Shown here piece after piece: positions 1 to 14,800 of a stretch of 64,000 bases of DNA. The notes below the pieces were generated by a model. That model was not told the origin of the DNA and searched no databases. It worked only from the letters and a program-made list of their open reading frames with translations. The translations under genes were made by a program, and so were the position numbers. Origin of the DNA: Elmis aenea (Eukaryota > Arthropoda > Insecta > Coleoptera > Elmidae). The first letter of the stretch is position 1; each line of letters begins with the position of its first letter. The stretch spans positions 57,357,415-57,421,414 of the forward strand of contig OX393578.1 in NCBI GenBank assembly GCA_947652605.1, read 5' to 3'.

Positions 1-171
1 GAAAGACATATGCAAAACAATTGTATTCATGTAAAGAAGCGATGGATAAACTGTTCCTGTCATATACAAATCAATAATTGAAATAGTTTTAAAATAGTCG
101 CACAAGGAACATATGTATTAACTAAAGCACGGTATTTTTAGGAAATTATTAAAAATTAAAACCAGCTCATT

Positions 172-342
172 GAAAGACATATGCAAAACAATTTTATTCA
201 TGTAAAAAGGCGATGGATAAACTGTTCCTGTCATATACAAATCAATAATTGAAATTGTTTCGAAATAGTCGCACAAGGAACATATGTATTAACTAAAGCA
301 CGGTATTTTTAGGAAATTAGTAAAAATTAAAACCAGCTCTTT
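172..342 (+). repeat. Representative type A monomer
   Basis: This is one 171-bp unit of the type called A here. Its diagnostic middle part reads TTGAAATTGTTTCGAAATAG followed by TCGCACAAGG (about 249-278). Other landmarks, in monomer coordinates, are ACATATGC near the start, a GCGATGGATAAACTG block (about 40-54), an ACATATGT palindrome (109-116), the TTAA at 118-121 that the transposon uses elsewhere, and an A/T-tract tail ending in CCAGCTCATT. The TTTCG segment resembles a CENP-B box. The type assignment rests on linked substitutions seen by eye, not on a computed tree. Confidence 0.85.
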
Positions 343-513
343 GAAAGACATATGCAAAACAATTGTATTCATGTAAAGAGGCGATGGATAAACTGTTTCT
401 GTGATATACAAATCAATAATTAAAATTGTTCAGAAATAGTCGCTCAAGGAACATATGTATTAACTGAAGCACGGTATATTTAGGAAATTATTAAAAATTA
501 AAACCAGCTCATT
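343..513 (+). repeat. Representative type B monomer
   Basis: This is one 171-bp unit of the second main type. Where type A has TTGAAATTGTTTCG and CGCAC, this has TTAAAATTGTTCAG (elsewhere TTTAG) and CGCTC. Type B units also more often have TTCCTGTAAAG instead of TTCATGTAAAG and TGTGATATAC instead of TGTCATATAC. Recombinant units, such as TTTAG with CGCAC, are common, so the types are not sealed lineages. The 8-bp palindrome ACAATTGT lies at monomer positions 17-24. Confidence 0.8.
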
Positions 514-3500
514 GAAAGACATATGCAAAACAATTGTATTCCTGTAAAGAGGCGATGGATAAACTGTTTCTGTGATATACAAATCAATAATTAAAATTGT
601 TCAGAAATAGTCGCTCAAGGAACATATGTATTAACTAAAGCAAGGTATTTTTAGGAAATTATTAAAAATTAAAACCAGCTCATTGAAAGACATATGCAAA
701 ACAATTGTATTCCTGTAAAGAGGCGATGGATAAACTGTTTCTGTGATATACAAATCAATAATTAAAATTGTTCAGAAATAGTCGCTCAAGGAACATAATT
801 ATGTATTAACTAAAGCACGGTATTTTTAGGAAATTATTAAAAATTAAAACCAGCTCATTGAAAGACATATGCAAAACAATTGTATTCCTGTAAAGAGGCG
901 ATGGATAAACTGTTTCTGTGACATACAAATCAATAATTAAAATTGTTCAGAAATTGTCGCTCAAGGAACATATGTATTAACTAAAGCACGGTATTTTTAG
1001 GAAATTATTAAAAATTAAAACCAGCTCATTGAAAGACATATGCAAAACAATTGTATTCATGTAAAGAGGCGATGGATAAACTGTTCCTGTGATATACAAA
1101 TCAATAATTAAAATTGTTCAGAAATAGTCGCTCAAGGAACATATGTATTAACTAATGCACGGTATTTTTAGGAAATTATTAAAAATTAAAACCAGCTCAT
1201 TGAAAGACATATGCAAAACAAATGTATTCCTGTAAAGAGGCGATGGATAAACTGTTCCTGTGATATACAAATCAATAATTAAAATTGTTTAGAAATAGTC
1301 GCTCAAGGAACATATGTATTAACTAAAGCACGGTATTTTTAGAAAATTATTAAAAATTAAAACCAGCTCATTGAAAGACATATGCAAAACAATTGTATTC
1401 ATGTAAAGAGGCGATGGATAAACTGTTCCTGTCATATACAAATCAATAATTGAAATTGTTTCGAAATAGTCGCACAAGGAACATATGTATTAACTAAAGC
1501 ACGGTATTTTTAGGAAATTATTAAAAATTAATACCAGCTCATTGAAAGACATATGCAAAACAATTGTATTCATGTAAAGAGGCGATGGATAAACTGTTTC
1601 TGTGATATACAAATCAATAATTAAAATTGTTTAGAAATAGTCGCTCAAGGAACATATGTATTAACTAAAGCACGGTATTTTTAGGAAATTATTAAAAAAT
1701 AAAACCAGCTCATTGAAAGACATATGCAAAACAATTGTATTCATGTAAAGAAGCGATGGATAAACTGTTCCTGTCATATACAAATCAATAATTGAAATAG
1801 TTTCAAAATAGTCGCACAAGGAACATATGTATTAACTAAAGCACGGTATTTTTAGGAAATTATTAAAAATTAAAACCAGCTCATTGAAAGACATATGCAA
1901 AACAATTTTATTCATGTAAAAAGGCGATGGATAAACTGTTCCTGTCATATACAAATCAATAATTGAAATTGTTTCGAAATAGTCGCACAAGGAACATATG
2001 TATTAACTAAAGCACGGTATTTTTAGGAAATTAGTAAAAATTAAAACCAGCTCTTTGAAAGACATATGCAAAACAATTGTATTCATGTAAAGAGGCGATG
2101 GATAAACTGTTTCTGTGATATACAAATCAATAATTAAAATTGTTCAGAAATAGTCGCTCAAGGAACATATGTATTAACTAAAGCACGGTATATTTAGGAA
2201 ATTATTAAAAATTAAAACCAGCTCATTGAAAGACATATGCAAAACAATTGTATTCCTGTAAAGAGGCGATGGATAAACTGTTTCTGTGATATACAAATCA
2301 ATAATTAAAATTGTTCAGAAATAGTCGCTCAAGGAACATATGTATTAACTAAAGCACGGTATTTTTAGGAAATTATTAAAAATTAAAACCAGCTCATTGA
2401 AAGACATATGCAAAACAATTGTATTCCTGTAAAGAGGCGATAGATAAACGGTTTCTGTGATATACAAATCAATAATTAAAATTGTTCAGAAATAGTCGCT
2501 CAAGGAACATAATTATGTATTAACTAAAGCACGGTATTTTTAGGAAATTATTAAAAATTAAAACCAGCTCATTGAAAGACATATGCAAAACAATTGTATT
2601 CCTGTAAAGAGGCGATGGATAAACTGTTCCTGTGATATACAAATCAATAATTAAAATTGTTCAGAAACAGTCGCTCAAGGAACATATGTATTAACTAAAG
2701 CACGGTATTTTTAGGAAATTAGTAAAAATTAAAACCAGCTCTTTGAAAGACATATGCAAAACAATTGTATTCATGTAAAGAGGCGATGGATAAACTGTTT
2801 CTGTGACATACAAATCAATAATTAAAATTGTTCAGAAACAGTCGCTCAAGGAACATATGTATTAACTAAAGCACGGTATTTTTAGGAAATTATTAAAAAT
2901 TAAAACCAGCTCATTGAAAGACATATGCAAAACAATTATTGTATTCATGTAAAGAGGCGATGGATAAACTGTTCCTGTGATATACAAATCAATAATTAAA
3001 ATTGTTTCGAAATAGTCGCTCAAGGAACATATGTATTAACTAAAGCACGGTATTTTTAGGAAATTATTAAAAATTAAAACCAGCTCATTGAAAGACATAT
3101 GCAAAACAATTTTATTCATGTAAAGAGGCGATGGATAAACTGTTCCTGTGATATACAAATCAATAATTAAAATTGTTTCGAAATAGTCGCTCAAGGAACA
3201 TATGTATTAACTAAAGCACGGTATTTTTAGGAAATTAGTAAAAATTAAAACCAGCTCATTGAAAGACATATGCAAAACAATTGTATTTATGTAAAGAGGC
3301 GATGGATAAACTGTTCCTGTGATATACAAATCAATAATTAAAATTTTTTAGAAATAGTCGCTTAAGGAACATATGTATTAACTAAAGCACGGTATTTTTA
3401 GGAAATTATTAAAAATTAAAACCAGCTCATTGAAAGACATATGCAAAACAATTGTATTCATGTAAAGAAGCGATGGATAAACTGTTCCTATGATATACAA

Positions 3501-3764
3501 ATCAATAATTAAAATTGTTTAGAAATAGTCGCTCAAGGAACATATGTATTAACTAAAGCACGGTATTTTTATAAAATTATTAAAAATTAAAACCAGCTCA
3601 TTGAAAGACATATGCAAAACAATTGTATTCATGTAAAAAGGTGATGTATAAACTGTTCCTGTGATATACAAATCAATAATTAAAATTGTTTAGAAATAGT
3701 CGCACAAGGAACATATGTATTAACTAAAGCACGGTATTTTTAGGAAATTATTAAAAATTAATAC

Positions 3765-6700
3765 CAGCTCATTGAAAGACATATGCAAAACAATTGTATT
3801 CATGTAAAGAGGCGATGGATAAACTGTTCCTGTCATATAGAAATCAATAATTGAAATTGTTTCGAAATAGTCGCACAAGGAACATATGTATTAACTAAAG
3901 CACGGTATTTTTAGGAAATTATTAAAAATTAAAACCAGCTCATTGAAAGACATATGCAAAACAATTGTATTCATGTAAAGAGGCGATGGATAAACTGTTC
4001 CTGTGATATACAAATCCATAATTAAAATTGTTCAGAAATAGTCGCTCAAGGAACATATGTATTAACTAATGCACGGTATTTTTAGGAAATTATTAAAAAT
4101 TAAAACCAGCTCATTGAAAGACATATGCAAAACAATTGTATTCATGTAAAGAGGCGATGGATAAACTGTTCCTGTGATATACAAATCAATAATTAAAATT
4201 GTTTAGAAATAGTCGCTCAAGGAACATATGTATTAACTAAAGCACGGTATTTTTAGGAAATTATTAAAAATTAAAACCAGCTCATTGAAAGACATATGCA
4301 AAACAATTGTATTCCTGTAAAGAGGCGATGGATAAACTGTTCCTGTGATATACAAATCAATAATTAAAATTGTTTAGAAATAGTCGCTCAAGGAACATTT
4401 GTATTAACTAAAGCACGGTATTTTTAGGAAATTATTAAAAATTAAAACCAGCTCATTGAAAGACATATGCAAAACAATTGTATTCATGTAAAGAGGCGAT
4501 GGATAAACTGTTCCTGTGATATACAAATCAATAATTAAAATTGTTTAGAAATAGTCGCACAAGGAACATATGTATTAACTAAAGCACGGTATTTTTAGGA
4601 AATTATTAAAAATTAATACCAGCTCATTGAAAGACATATGCAAAACAATTGTATTCATGTAAAGAGGCGATTAATAAACTGTTCCTGTGATATGCAAATC
4701 AATAATTGAAATTGTTTCGAAATAGTAGCACAAGGAACATATGTATTAACTAAAGCACGGTATTTTTAGGAAATTATTAAAAATTAAAACCAGCTCATTG
4801 AAAGACATATGCAAAACAATTTTATTCATGTAAAAAGGCGATGGATAAACTGTTCCTGTGATATACAAATCAATAATTAAAATTGTTTAGAAATAGTCGC
4901 ACAAGGAACATATGTATTAACTAAAGCACGGTATTTTTAGGAAATTATTAAAAATTAATACCAGCTCATTGAAAGACATACGCAAAACAATTATATTCAT
5001 GTAAAGAGGCGATAGATAAACTGTTCCTGTGATATACAAATCAATAATTGAAATTGTTTCGAAATAGTCGCACAAGGAACATATGTATTAACTAATGCAC
5101 GGTATTTTTAGGAAATTATTAAAAATTAAAACCAGCTCATTGAAAGACATATGCAAAACAATTGTATTCATGTAAAGAGGCGATGGATAAACTGTTCCTG
5201 TGATATACAAATCAATAATTTAAATTATTCAGAAATAGTCGCTCAAAGAACATATGTATTAACTAATGCACGGTATTTTTAGGAAATTATTAAAAATTAA
5301 AACCAGCTCATTGAAAGACATATGCAAAACAATTGTATTCCTGTAAAGAGGCGATGGATAAACTGTTCCTGTGATATACAAATCAATAATTAAAATTGTT
5401 TAGAAATAGTCGCTCAAGGAACATATGTATTAACTAAAGCAAGGTATTTTTAGGAAATTATTAAAAATTAAAACCAGCTCATTGAAAGACATATGCAAAA
5501 CAATTGTATTCCTGTAAAGAGGCGATGGATAAACTGTTCCTGTGATATACAAATCAATAATTAAAATTGTTTAGATATAGTCGCTCAAGGAACATATGTA
5601 TTAACTAAAGCACGGTATTTTTAGGAAATTATTAAAAATTAATACCAGCTCATTGAAAGACATATGCAAAACAATTGTATTCATGTAAAGAGGCGATGGA
5701 TAAACTGTTCCTGTGATATACAAATCAATAATTGAAATTGTTTCGAAATAGTCGCACAAGGAACATATGTATTAACTAATGCACGGTATTTTTAGGAAAT
5801 TATTAAAAATTAAAACCAGCTCATTGAAAGACATATGCAAAACAATTGTATTCATGTAAAGAGGCGATGGATAAACTGTTCCTGTCATATAGAAATCAAT
5901 AATTGAAATTGTTTCGAAATAGTCGCACAAGGAACATATGTATTAACTAAAGCACGGTATTTTTAGGAAATTATTAAAAATTAAAACCAGCTCATTGAAA
6001 GACATATGCAAAACAATTGTATTCATGTAAAGAGGCGATGGATAAACTGTTCCTGTGATATACAAATCAATAATTAAAATTGTTCAGAAATAGTCGCTCA
6101 AGGAACATATGTATTAACTAATGCACGGTATTTTTAGGAAATTATTAAAAATTAAAACCAGCTCATTGAAAGACATATGCAAAACAATTGTATTCATGTA
6201 AAGAGGCGATGGATAAACTGTTCCTGTGATATACAAATCAATAATTAAAATTGTTTAGAAATAGTCGCTCAAGGAACATATGTATTAACTAAAGCACGGT
6301 ATTTTTAGGAAATTATTAAAAATTAAAACCAGCTCATTGAAAGACATATGCAAAACAATTGTATTCCTGAAAAGAGGCGATGGATAAACTGTTCCTGTGA
6401 TATACAAATCAATAATTAAAATTGTTTAGAAATAGTCGCTCAAGGAACATTTGTATTAACTAAAGCACGGTATTTTTAGGAAATTATTAAAAATTAAAAC
6501 CAGCTCATTGAAAGACATATGCAAAACAATTGTATTCATGTAAAAAGGCGATGGATAAACTGTTCCTGTGATATACAAATCAATAATTAAAATTGTTTAG
6601 AAATAGTCGCACAAGGAACATATGTATTAACTAAAGCACGGTATTTTTAGGAAATTATTAAAAATTAATACCAGCTCATTGAAAGACATATGCAAAACAA

Positions 6701-9700
6701 TTGTATTCATGTAAAGAGGCGATTAATAAACTGTTCCTGTGATATACAAATCAATAATTGAAATTGTTTCGAAATAGTAGCACAAGGAACATATGTATTA
6801 ACTAAAGCACGGTATTTTTAGGAAATTATTAAAAATTAATACCAGCTCATTGAAAGACATATGCAAAACAATTTTATTCATGTAAAAAGGCGATGGATAA
6901 ACTGTTCCTGTGATATACAAATCAATAATTAAAATTGTTTAGAAATAGTCGCACAAGGAACATATGTATTAACTAAAGCACGGTATTTTTAGGAAATTAT
7001 TAAAAATTAATACCAGCTCATTGAAAGACATACGCAAAACAATTGTATTAATGTAAAGAGGCGATAGATAAACTGTTCCTGTGATATACAAATCAATAAT
7101 TGAAATTGTTTCGAAATAGTCGCACAAGGAACATATGTATTAACTAATGCACGGTATTTTTAGGAAATTATTAAAAATTAAAACCAGCTCATTGAAAGAC
7201 ATATGCAAAACAATTGTATTCATGTAAAGAGGCGATGGATAAACTGTTCCTGTCATATACAAATCAATAATTGAAATTGTTTCGAAATAGTCGCACAAGG
7301 AACATATGTATTATCTAAAGCACGGTATTTTTAGGAAATTATTAAAAATTAAAACCAGCTCATTGAAAGACATATGCAAAACAATTGTATTCATGTAAAG
7401 AGGCGATGGATAAACTGTTCCTGTGATATACAAATCAATAATTTAAATTGTTCAGAAATAGTCGCTCAAAGAACATATGTATTAACTAATGCACGGTATT
7501 TTTAGGAAATTATTAAAAATTAAAACCAGCTCATTGAAAGACATATGCAAAACAATTGTATTCCTGTAAAGAGGCGATGGATAAACTGTTCCTGTGATAT
7601 ACAAATCAATAATTAAAATGGTTTAGAAATAGTCGCTCAAGGAACATATGTATTAACTAAAGCATGGTATTTTTAGGAAATTATTAAAAATTAAAACCAG
7701 CTCATTGAAAGACATATGCAAAACAATTGTATTCCTGTAAAGAGGCGATGGATAAACTGTTCCTGTGATATACAAATCAATAATTAAAATTGTTTAGAAA
7801 TAGTCGCTCAAGGAACATATGTATTAACTAAAGCACGGTATTTTTAGGAAATTATTAAAAATTAAAACCAGCTCATTGAAAGACATATGCAAAACAATTG
7901 TATTCCTGTAAAAAGGCGATGGATAAACTGTTCCTGTGATATACAAATCAATAATTAAAATTGTTTAGAAATAGTCGCTCAAGGAACATATGTATTAACT
8001 AATGCACGGTATTTTTAGGAAATTATTAAAAATTAAAACCAGCTTATTGAAAGACATATGCAAAAAAATTGTATTCCTGTAAAGAGGCGATGGATAAACT
8101 GTTCCTGTGATATACAAATCAATAATTAAAATTGTTTAGAAATAGTCGCTCAAGAAACAAATGTATTAACTAAAGCACGGTATTTTTAGGAAATTATTAA
8201 AAATTAAAACCAGCTCATTGAAAGACATATGCAAAACAATTGTATTCATGTAAAGAGGCGATGGATAAACTGTTCCTGTGATATACAAATCAATAATTGA
8301 AATTGTTTCGAAATAGTCGCACAAGGAACATATGTATTAACTAAAGCACGGTATTTTTAGGAAATTATTTAAAATTAATGCGAGCTCATTGAAAGACATA
8401 TGCAAAACAATTGTATTCATGTAAAGAGGCGATGGATAAACTGTTTCTGTGATATACAAATCAATAATTAAAATTGTTTAGAAATAGTCGCTTAAGGAAC
8501 ATATGTATTAACTAAAGCACGGTATTTTTAGGAAATTATTAAAAATTAAAACCAGCTCATTGAAAGACTTATGCAAAACAATTGTATTTATGTAAAGAGG
8601 CGATGGATAAACTGTTTCTGTGACATTCAAATCAATAATTAAAATCGTTTAGAAATAGTCGCTCAAGGAATATATGTATTAACTAAAGCACGGTATTTTT
8701 AGGAAATTATTAAAAATTAAAACCAGCTCATTGAAAGACATATGCAAAACAATTGTATTCATGTAAAAAGGCGATGGATAAACTGTTCCTGTGATATACA
8801 AATCAATAATTAAAATTGTTCAGAAATAGTCGCTCAAGGAACATATGTATTAACTAATGCACGGTATTTTTAGGAAATTATTAAAAATTAAAACCAGCTC
8901 ATTGAAAGACATATGCAAAACAATTGTATTCCTGTAAAGAGGCGATGGATAAACTGTTCCTGTGATATACAAATCAATAATTAAAATTGTTTAGAAATAG
9001 TCGCTCAAGGAACATATGTATTAACTAAAGCACGGTATTTTTAGGAAATTATTAAAAATTAAAACCAGCTCATTGAAAGACTTATGCAAAACAATTGTAT
9101 TCATGTAAAGAGGCGATGGATAAACTGTTCCTGTCATATACAAATCAATAATTGAAATTGTTTCGAAATAGTCGCACAAGGAACATATGTATTAACTAAA
9201 GCACGGTATTTTTAGGAAATTATTAAAAATTAATACCAGCTCATTAAAAGACATATGCTAAACAATTGTATTCATGTAAAGAGGCGATGGATAAACTGTT
9301 CCTGTGATATACAAATCAATAATTAAAATTGTTTCGAAATTGTCGCTCAAGGAACATATGTATTAACTAAAGCACGGTATTTTTAGGAAATTATTAAAAA
9401 TTAAAACCAGCTCATTGAAAGACATATGCAAAACAATTGTATTCATGTAAAGAGGCGATGGATAAACTGTTCCTGTCATATACAAATCAATAATTGAAAT
9501 TGTTTCGAAATAGTCGCACAAGGAACATATGTATTATCTAAAGCACGGTATTTTTAGGAAATTATTAAAAATTAAAACCAGCTCATTGAAAGACATATGC
9601 AAAACAATTGTATTCATGTAAAGAGGCGATGGATAAACTGTTCCTGTGATATACTAATCAATAATTTAAATTGTTCAGAAATAGTCGCTCAAAGAACATA

Positions 9701-11050
9701 TGTATTAACTAATGCACGGTATTTTTAGGAAATTATTAAAAATTAAAACCAGCTCATTGAAAGACATATGCAAAACAATTGTATTCCTGTAAAGAGGCGA
9801 TGGATAAACTGTTCCTGTGATATACAAATCAATAATTAAAATTGTTTAGAAATAGTCGCTCAAGGAACATATGTATTAACTAAAGCACGGTATTTTTAGG
9901 AAATTATTAAAAATTAAAACCAGCTCATTGAAAGACATATGCAAAACAATTGTATTCCTGTAAAGAGGCGATGGATAAACTGTTCCTGTGATATACAAAT
10001 CATTAATTAAAATTGTTTAGAAATAGTCGCTCAAGGAACATATGTATTAACTAAAGCACGGTATTTTTAGGAAATTATTAAAAATTAAAACCAGCTCATT
10101 GAAAGACATATGCAAAACAATTGTATTCCTGTAAAAAGGCGATGGATAAACTGTTCCTGTGATATACAAATCAATAATTAAAATTGTTTAGAAAGAGTCA
10201 CTCAAGGAACATATGTATTAACTAATGCACGGTATTTTTAGGAAATTATTAAAAATTAAAACCAGCTTATTGAAAGACATATGCAAAAAAATTGTATTCC
10301 TGTAAAGAGGCGATGGATAAACTGTTCCTGTGATATACAAATCAATAATTAAAATTGTTTAGAAATAGTCGCTCAAGGAACATATGTATTAACTAAAGCA
10401 CGGTATTTTTAGGAAATTATTAAAAATTAAAACCAGCTCATTGAAAGACATATGCAAAACAATTGTATTCATGTAAAGAGGCGATGGATAAACTGTTCCT
10501 GTGATATACAAATCAATAATTGAAATTGTTTCGAAATAGTCGCACAAGGAACATATGTATTAACTAAAGCACGGTATTTTTAGGAAATTATTCAAAATTA
10601 ATGCGAGCTCATTGAAAGACATATGCAAAACAATTGTATTCATGTAAAGAGGCGATGGATAAACTGTTTCTGTGATATACAAATCAATAATTACAATTGT
10701 TTAGAAATAGTCGCTCAAGGAACATATGTATTAACTAAAGCACGGTATTTTTAGGAAATTATTAAAAATTAAAACCAGCTCATTGAAAGACATATGCAAA
10801 ACAATTGTATTCATGTAAAGAGGCGATGGATAAACTGTTCCTGTGATATTCAAATCAATAATTAAAATCGTTTAGAAATAGTCGCTCAAGGAACATATGT
10901 ATTAACTAAAGCACGGTATTTTTAGGAAATTATTAAAAATTAAAACCAGCTCATTGAAAGACATATGCAAAACAATTGTATTCATGTAAAGAGGCGATGG
11001 ATAAACTGTTCCTGTAATATACAAATCAATAATTAAAATTGTTCAGAAAT
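3765..11050 (+). repeat. 12/13-monomer higher-order repeat zone
   Basis: Two related periodicities overlap here. At an offset of 2052 bp (12 monomers), the marks GCGATTAATAAACTG (4671 and 6723) and ACATACGCAAAAC (4981 and 7033) recur, as does the CATATAGAAATC monomer near 3833 and 5885. At an offset of 2223 bp (13 monomers), a TTTAAATT..TTCAG..CAAAGAAC monomer recurs near 5220, 7443 and 9666. The same offset relates GTATTATCTAAAG (7311 and 9534) and AATGCGAGCTC (about 8381 and 10604). The two offsets differ by exactly one monomer, so a one-unit gain or loss separates adjacent copies. Confidence 0.8.
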
Positions 11051-11889
11051 AGTCGCACAAGGAACATATTATGTATTAACTAAAGCACGGTATTTTTAGG
11101 AAATTATTAAAAATTAATACCAGCTCATTAAAAGACATATGCAAAACAATTGTATTCATGTAAAGAGGCGATGGATAAACTGTTCCTGTCATATACAAAT
11201 CAATAATTGAAATGGTTTCGAAATAGTCGCACAAGGAACATATGTATTAACTAATGCACGGTATTTTTAGGAAATTATTAAAAATTAAAACCAGCTTATT
11301 GAAAGACATATGCAAAAAAATTGTATTCCTGTAAAGAGGCGATGGATAAACTGTTCCTGTGATATACAAATCAATAATTAAAATTGTTTAGAAATAGTCG
11401 CTCAAGGAACATATGTATTAACTAAAGCACGGTATTTTTAGGAAATTATTAAAAATTAAAACCAGCTCATTGAAAGACATATGCAAAACAATTGTATTCA
11501 TGTAAAGAGGCGATGGATAAACTGTTCCTGTGATATACAAATCAATAATTGAAATTGTTTCGAAATAGTCGCACAAGGAACATATGTATTAACTAAAGCA
11601 CGGTATTTTTAGGAAATTATTAAAAATTAATGCCAGCTCATTGAAAGACATATGCAAAACAATTGTATTTATGTAAAGAGGCGATGGATAAACTGTTTCT
11701 GTGATATACAAATCAATAATTAAAATTGTTTAGAAATAGTCGCTCAAGGAACATATGCATTAACTAAAGCACGGTATTTTTAGGAAATTATTAAAAATTA
11801 AAACCAGCTCATTGAAAGACATATGCAAAACAATTGTATTCATGTAAAGAGGCGATGGATAAACTGTTCCTGTCATATACAAATCAATA

Positions 11890-14800
11890 ATTAAAATCGT
11901 TTAGAAATAGTCGCTCAAGGAACATATGTATTAACTAAAGCACGGTATTTTTAGGAAATTATTAAAAATTAAAACCAGCTCATTGAAAGACATATGCAAA
12001 ACAATTGTATTCATGTAAAGAGGCGATGGATAAACTGTTCCTGTGATATACAAATCAATAATTAAAATTGTTCAGAAATAGTCGCTCAAGGAACATATGT
12101 ATTAACTAATGCACGGTATTTTTAGGAAATTATTAAAAATTAAAACCAGCTCATTGAAAGACATATGCAAAACCAATGTATTCCTGTAAAGAGGCGATGG
12201 ATAAACTGTTCCTGTGATATACAAATCAATAATTACAATTGTTTAGAAATAGTCGCTCAAGGAACATATGTATTAACTAAAGCACGGTATTTTTAGGAAA
12301 TTATTAAAAATTAAAACCAGCTCATTGAAAGACATATGCAAAACAATTGTATTCATGTAAAGAGGCGATGGATAAACTGTTCCTGTCATATACAAATCAA
12401 TAATTGAAATTGTTTCGAAATAGTCGCACAAGGAACATATGTATTAACTAAAGCACGGTATTTTTAGGAAATTATTAAAAATTAATACCAGCTCATTGAA
12501 AGACATATGCAAAACAATTGTATTCATGTAAAGAGGCAATGGATAAACTGTTCCTGTGATATTCAAATCAATAATTAAAATCGTTTCGAAATAGTCGCAC
12601 AAGGAACATATGTATTAACTAAAGCACGGTATTTTTAGGAAATTATTAAAAATTAATACCAGCTCATTAAAAGACATATGCAAAACAATTGTATTCATGT
12701 AAAGAGGCGATGGATAAACTGTTCCTGTCATATACAAATCAATAATTGAAATTGTTTCGAAATAGTCGCACAAGGAACATATGTATTAACTAATGCACGG
12801 TATTTTTAGGAAATTATTAAAAATTAAAACCAGCTTATTGAAAGACATATGCAAAAAAATTGTATTCCTGTAAAGAGGCGATGGATAAACTGTTCCTCTG
12901 ATATACAAATCAATAATTAAAATTGTTTAGAAATAGTCGCTCAAGGAACATATGTATTAACTAAAGCACGGTATTTTTAGGAAATTATTAAAAATTAAAA
13001 CCAGCTCATTGAAAGACATATGCAAAACAATTGTATTCATGTAAAGAGGCGATGGATAAACTGTTCCTGTGATATACAAATCAATAATTAAAATTGTTTA
13101 GAAATAGTCGCTCAAGGAACATATGTATTAACTAAAGCACGGTATTTTTAGGAAATTATTAAAAATTAAAACCAGCTCATTGAAAGACATATGCAAAACA
13201 ATTGTATTCATGTAAAGAGGCGATGGATAAACTGTTCCTGTCATATACAAATCAATAATTAAATCGTTTAGAAATAGTCGCTCAAGGAACATATGTATTA
13301 ACTAAAGCACGGTATTTTTAGGAAATTATTAAAAATTAAAACCAGCTCATTGAAAGACATATGCAAAACAATTGTATTCATGTAAAGAGGCGATGGATAA
13401 ACTGTTCCTGTGATATACAAATCAATAATTAAAATTGTTCAGAAATAGTCGCTCAAGGAACATATGTATTAACTAATGCACGGTATTTTTAGGAAATTAT
13501 TAAAAATTAAAACCAGCTCATTGAAAGACATATGCAAAACCAATGTATTCCTGTAAAGAGGCGATGGATAAACTGTTCCTGTGATATACAAATCAATAAT
13601 TACAATTGTTTAGAAATAGTCGCTCAAGGAACATATGTATTAACTAAAGCACGGTATTTTTAGGAAATTATTAAAAATTAAAACCAGCTCATTGAAAGAC
13701 ATATGCAAAACAATTGTATTCATGTAAAGAGGCGATGGATAAACTGTTCCTGTCATATACAAATCAATAATTGAAATTGTTTCGAAATAGTCGCACAAGG
13801 AACATATGTATTAACTAAAGCACGGTATTTTTAGGAAATTATTAAAAATTAATACCAGCTCATTGAAAGACATATGCAAAACAATTGTATTCATGTAAAG
13901 AGGCAATGGATAAACTGTTCCTGTGATATTCAAATCAATAATTAAAATCGTTTCGAAATAGTCGCACAAGGAACATATGTATTAACTAAAGCACGGTATT
14001 TTTAGGAAATTATTAAAAATTAATACCAGCTCATTAAAAGACATATGCAAAACAATTGTATTCATGTAAAGAGGCGATGGATAAACTGTTCCTGTCATAT
14101 ACAAATCAATAATTGAAATTGTTTCGAAATAGTCGCACAAGGAACATATGTATTAACTAATGCACGGTATTTTTAGGAAATTATTAAAAATTAAAACCAG
14201 CTTATTGAAAGACATATGCAAAAAAATTGTATTCCTGTAAAGAGGCGATGGATAAACTGTTCCTCTGATATACAAATCAATAATTAAAATTGTTTAGAAA
14301 TAGTCGCTCAAGGAACATATGTATTAACTAAAGCACGGTATTTTTAGGAAATTATTAAAAATTAAAACCAGCTCATTGAAAGACATATGCAAAACAATTG
14401 TATTCATGTAAAGAGGCGATGGATAAACTGTTCCTGTGATATACAAATCAATAATTAAAATTGTTTAGAAATAGTCGCTCAAGGAACATATGTATTAACT
14501 AAAGCACGGTATTTTTAGGAAATTATTAAAAATTAAAACCAGCTCATTGAAAGACATATGCAAAACAATTGTATTCATGTAAAGAGGCGATGGATAAACT
14601 GTTCCTGTCATATACAAATCAATAATTAAATCGTTTAGAAATAGTCGCTCAAGGAACATATGTATTAACTAAAGCACGGTATTTTTAGGAAATTATTAAA
14701 AATTAAAACCAGCTCATTGAAAGACATATGCAAAACAATTGTATTCATGTAAAGAGGCGATGGATAAACTGTTCCTGTGATATACAAATCAATAATTAAA

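Larger units (their letters stand above)
1..2614 (+). repeat. 10-monomer (1714 bp) higher-order duplication
   Basis: The stretch from 1 to about 900 recurs from 1715 to about 2614. Shared marks include the rare GTAAAGAAGCGATGG variant (34 and 1748), TTTTATTCATGTAAAAAGG, CAGCTCTTTG, and a +4 variant AACATAATTATG (near 793 and 2507). The offset of 1714 equals ten monomers plus the 4-base insertion. Beyond about 2614 the two copies diverge. The repeat may start before the window. Confidence 0.8.
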
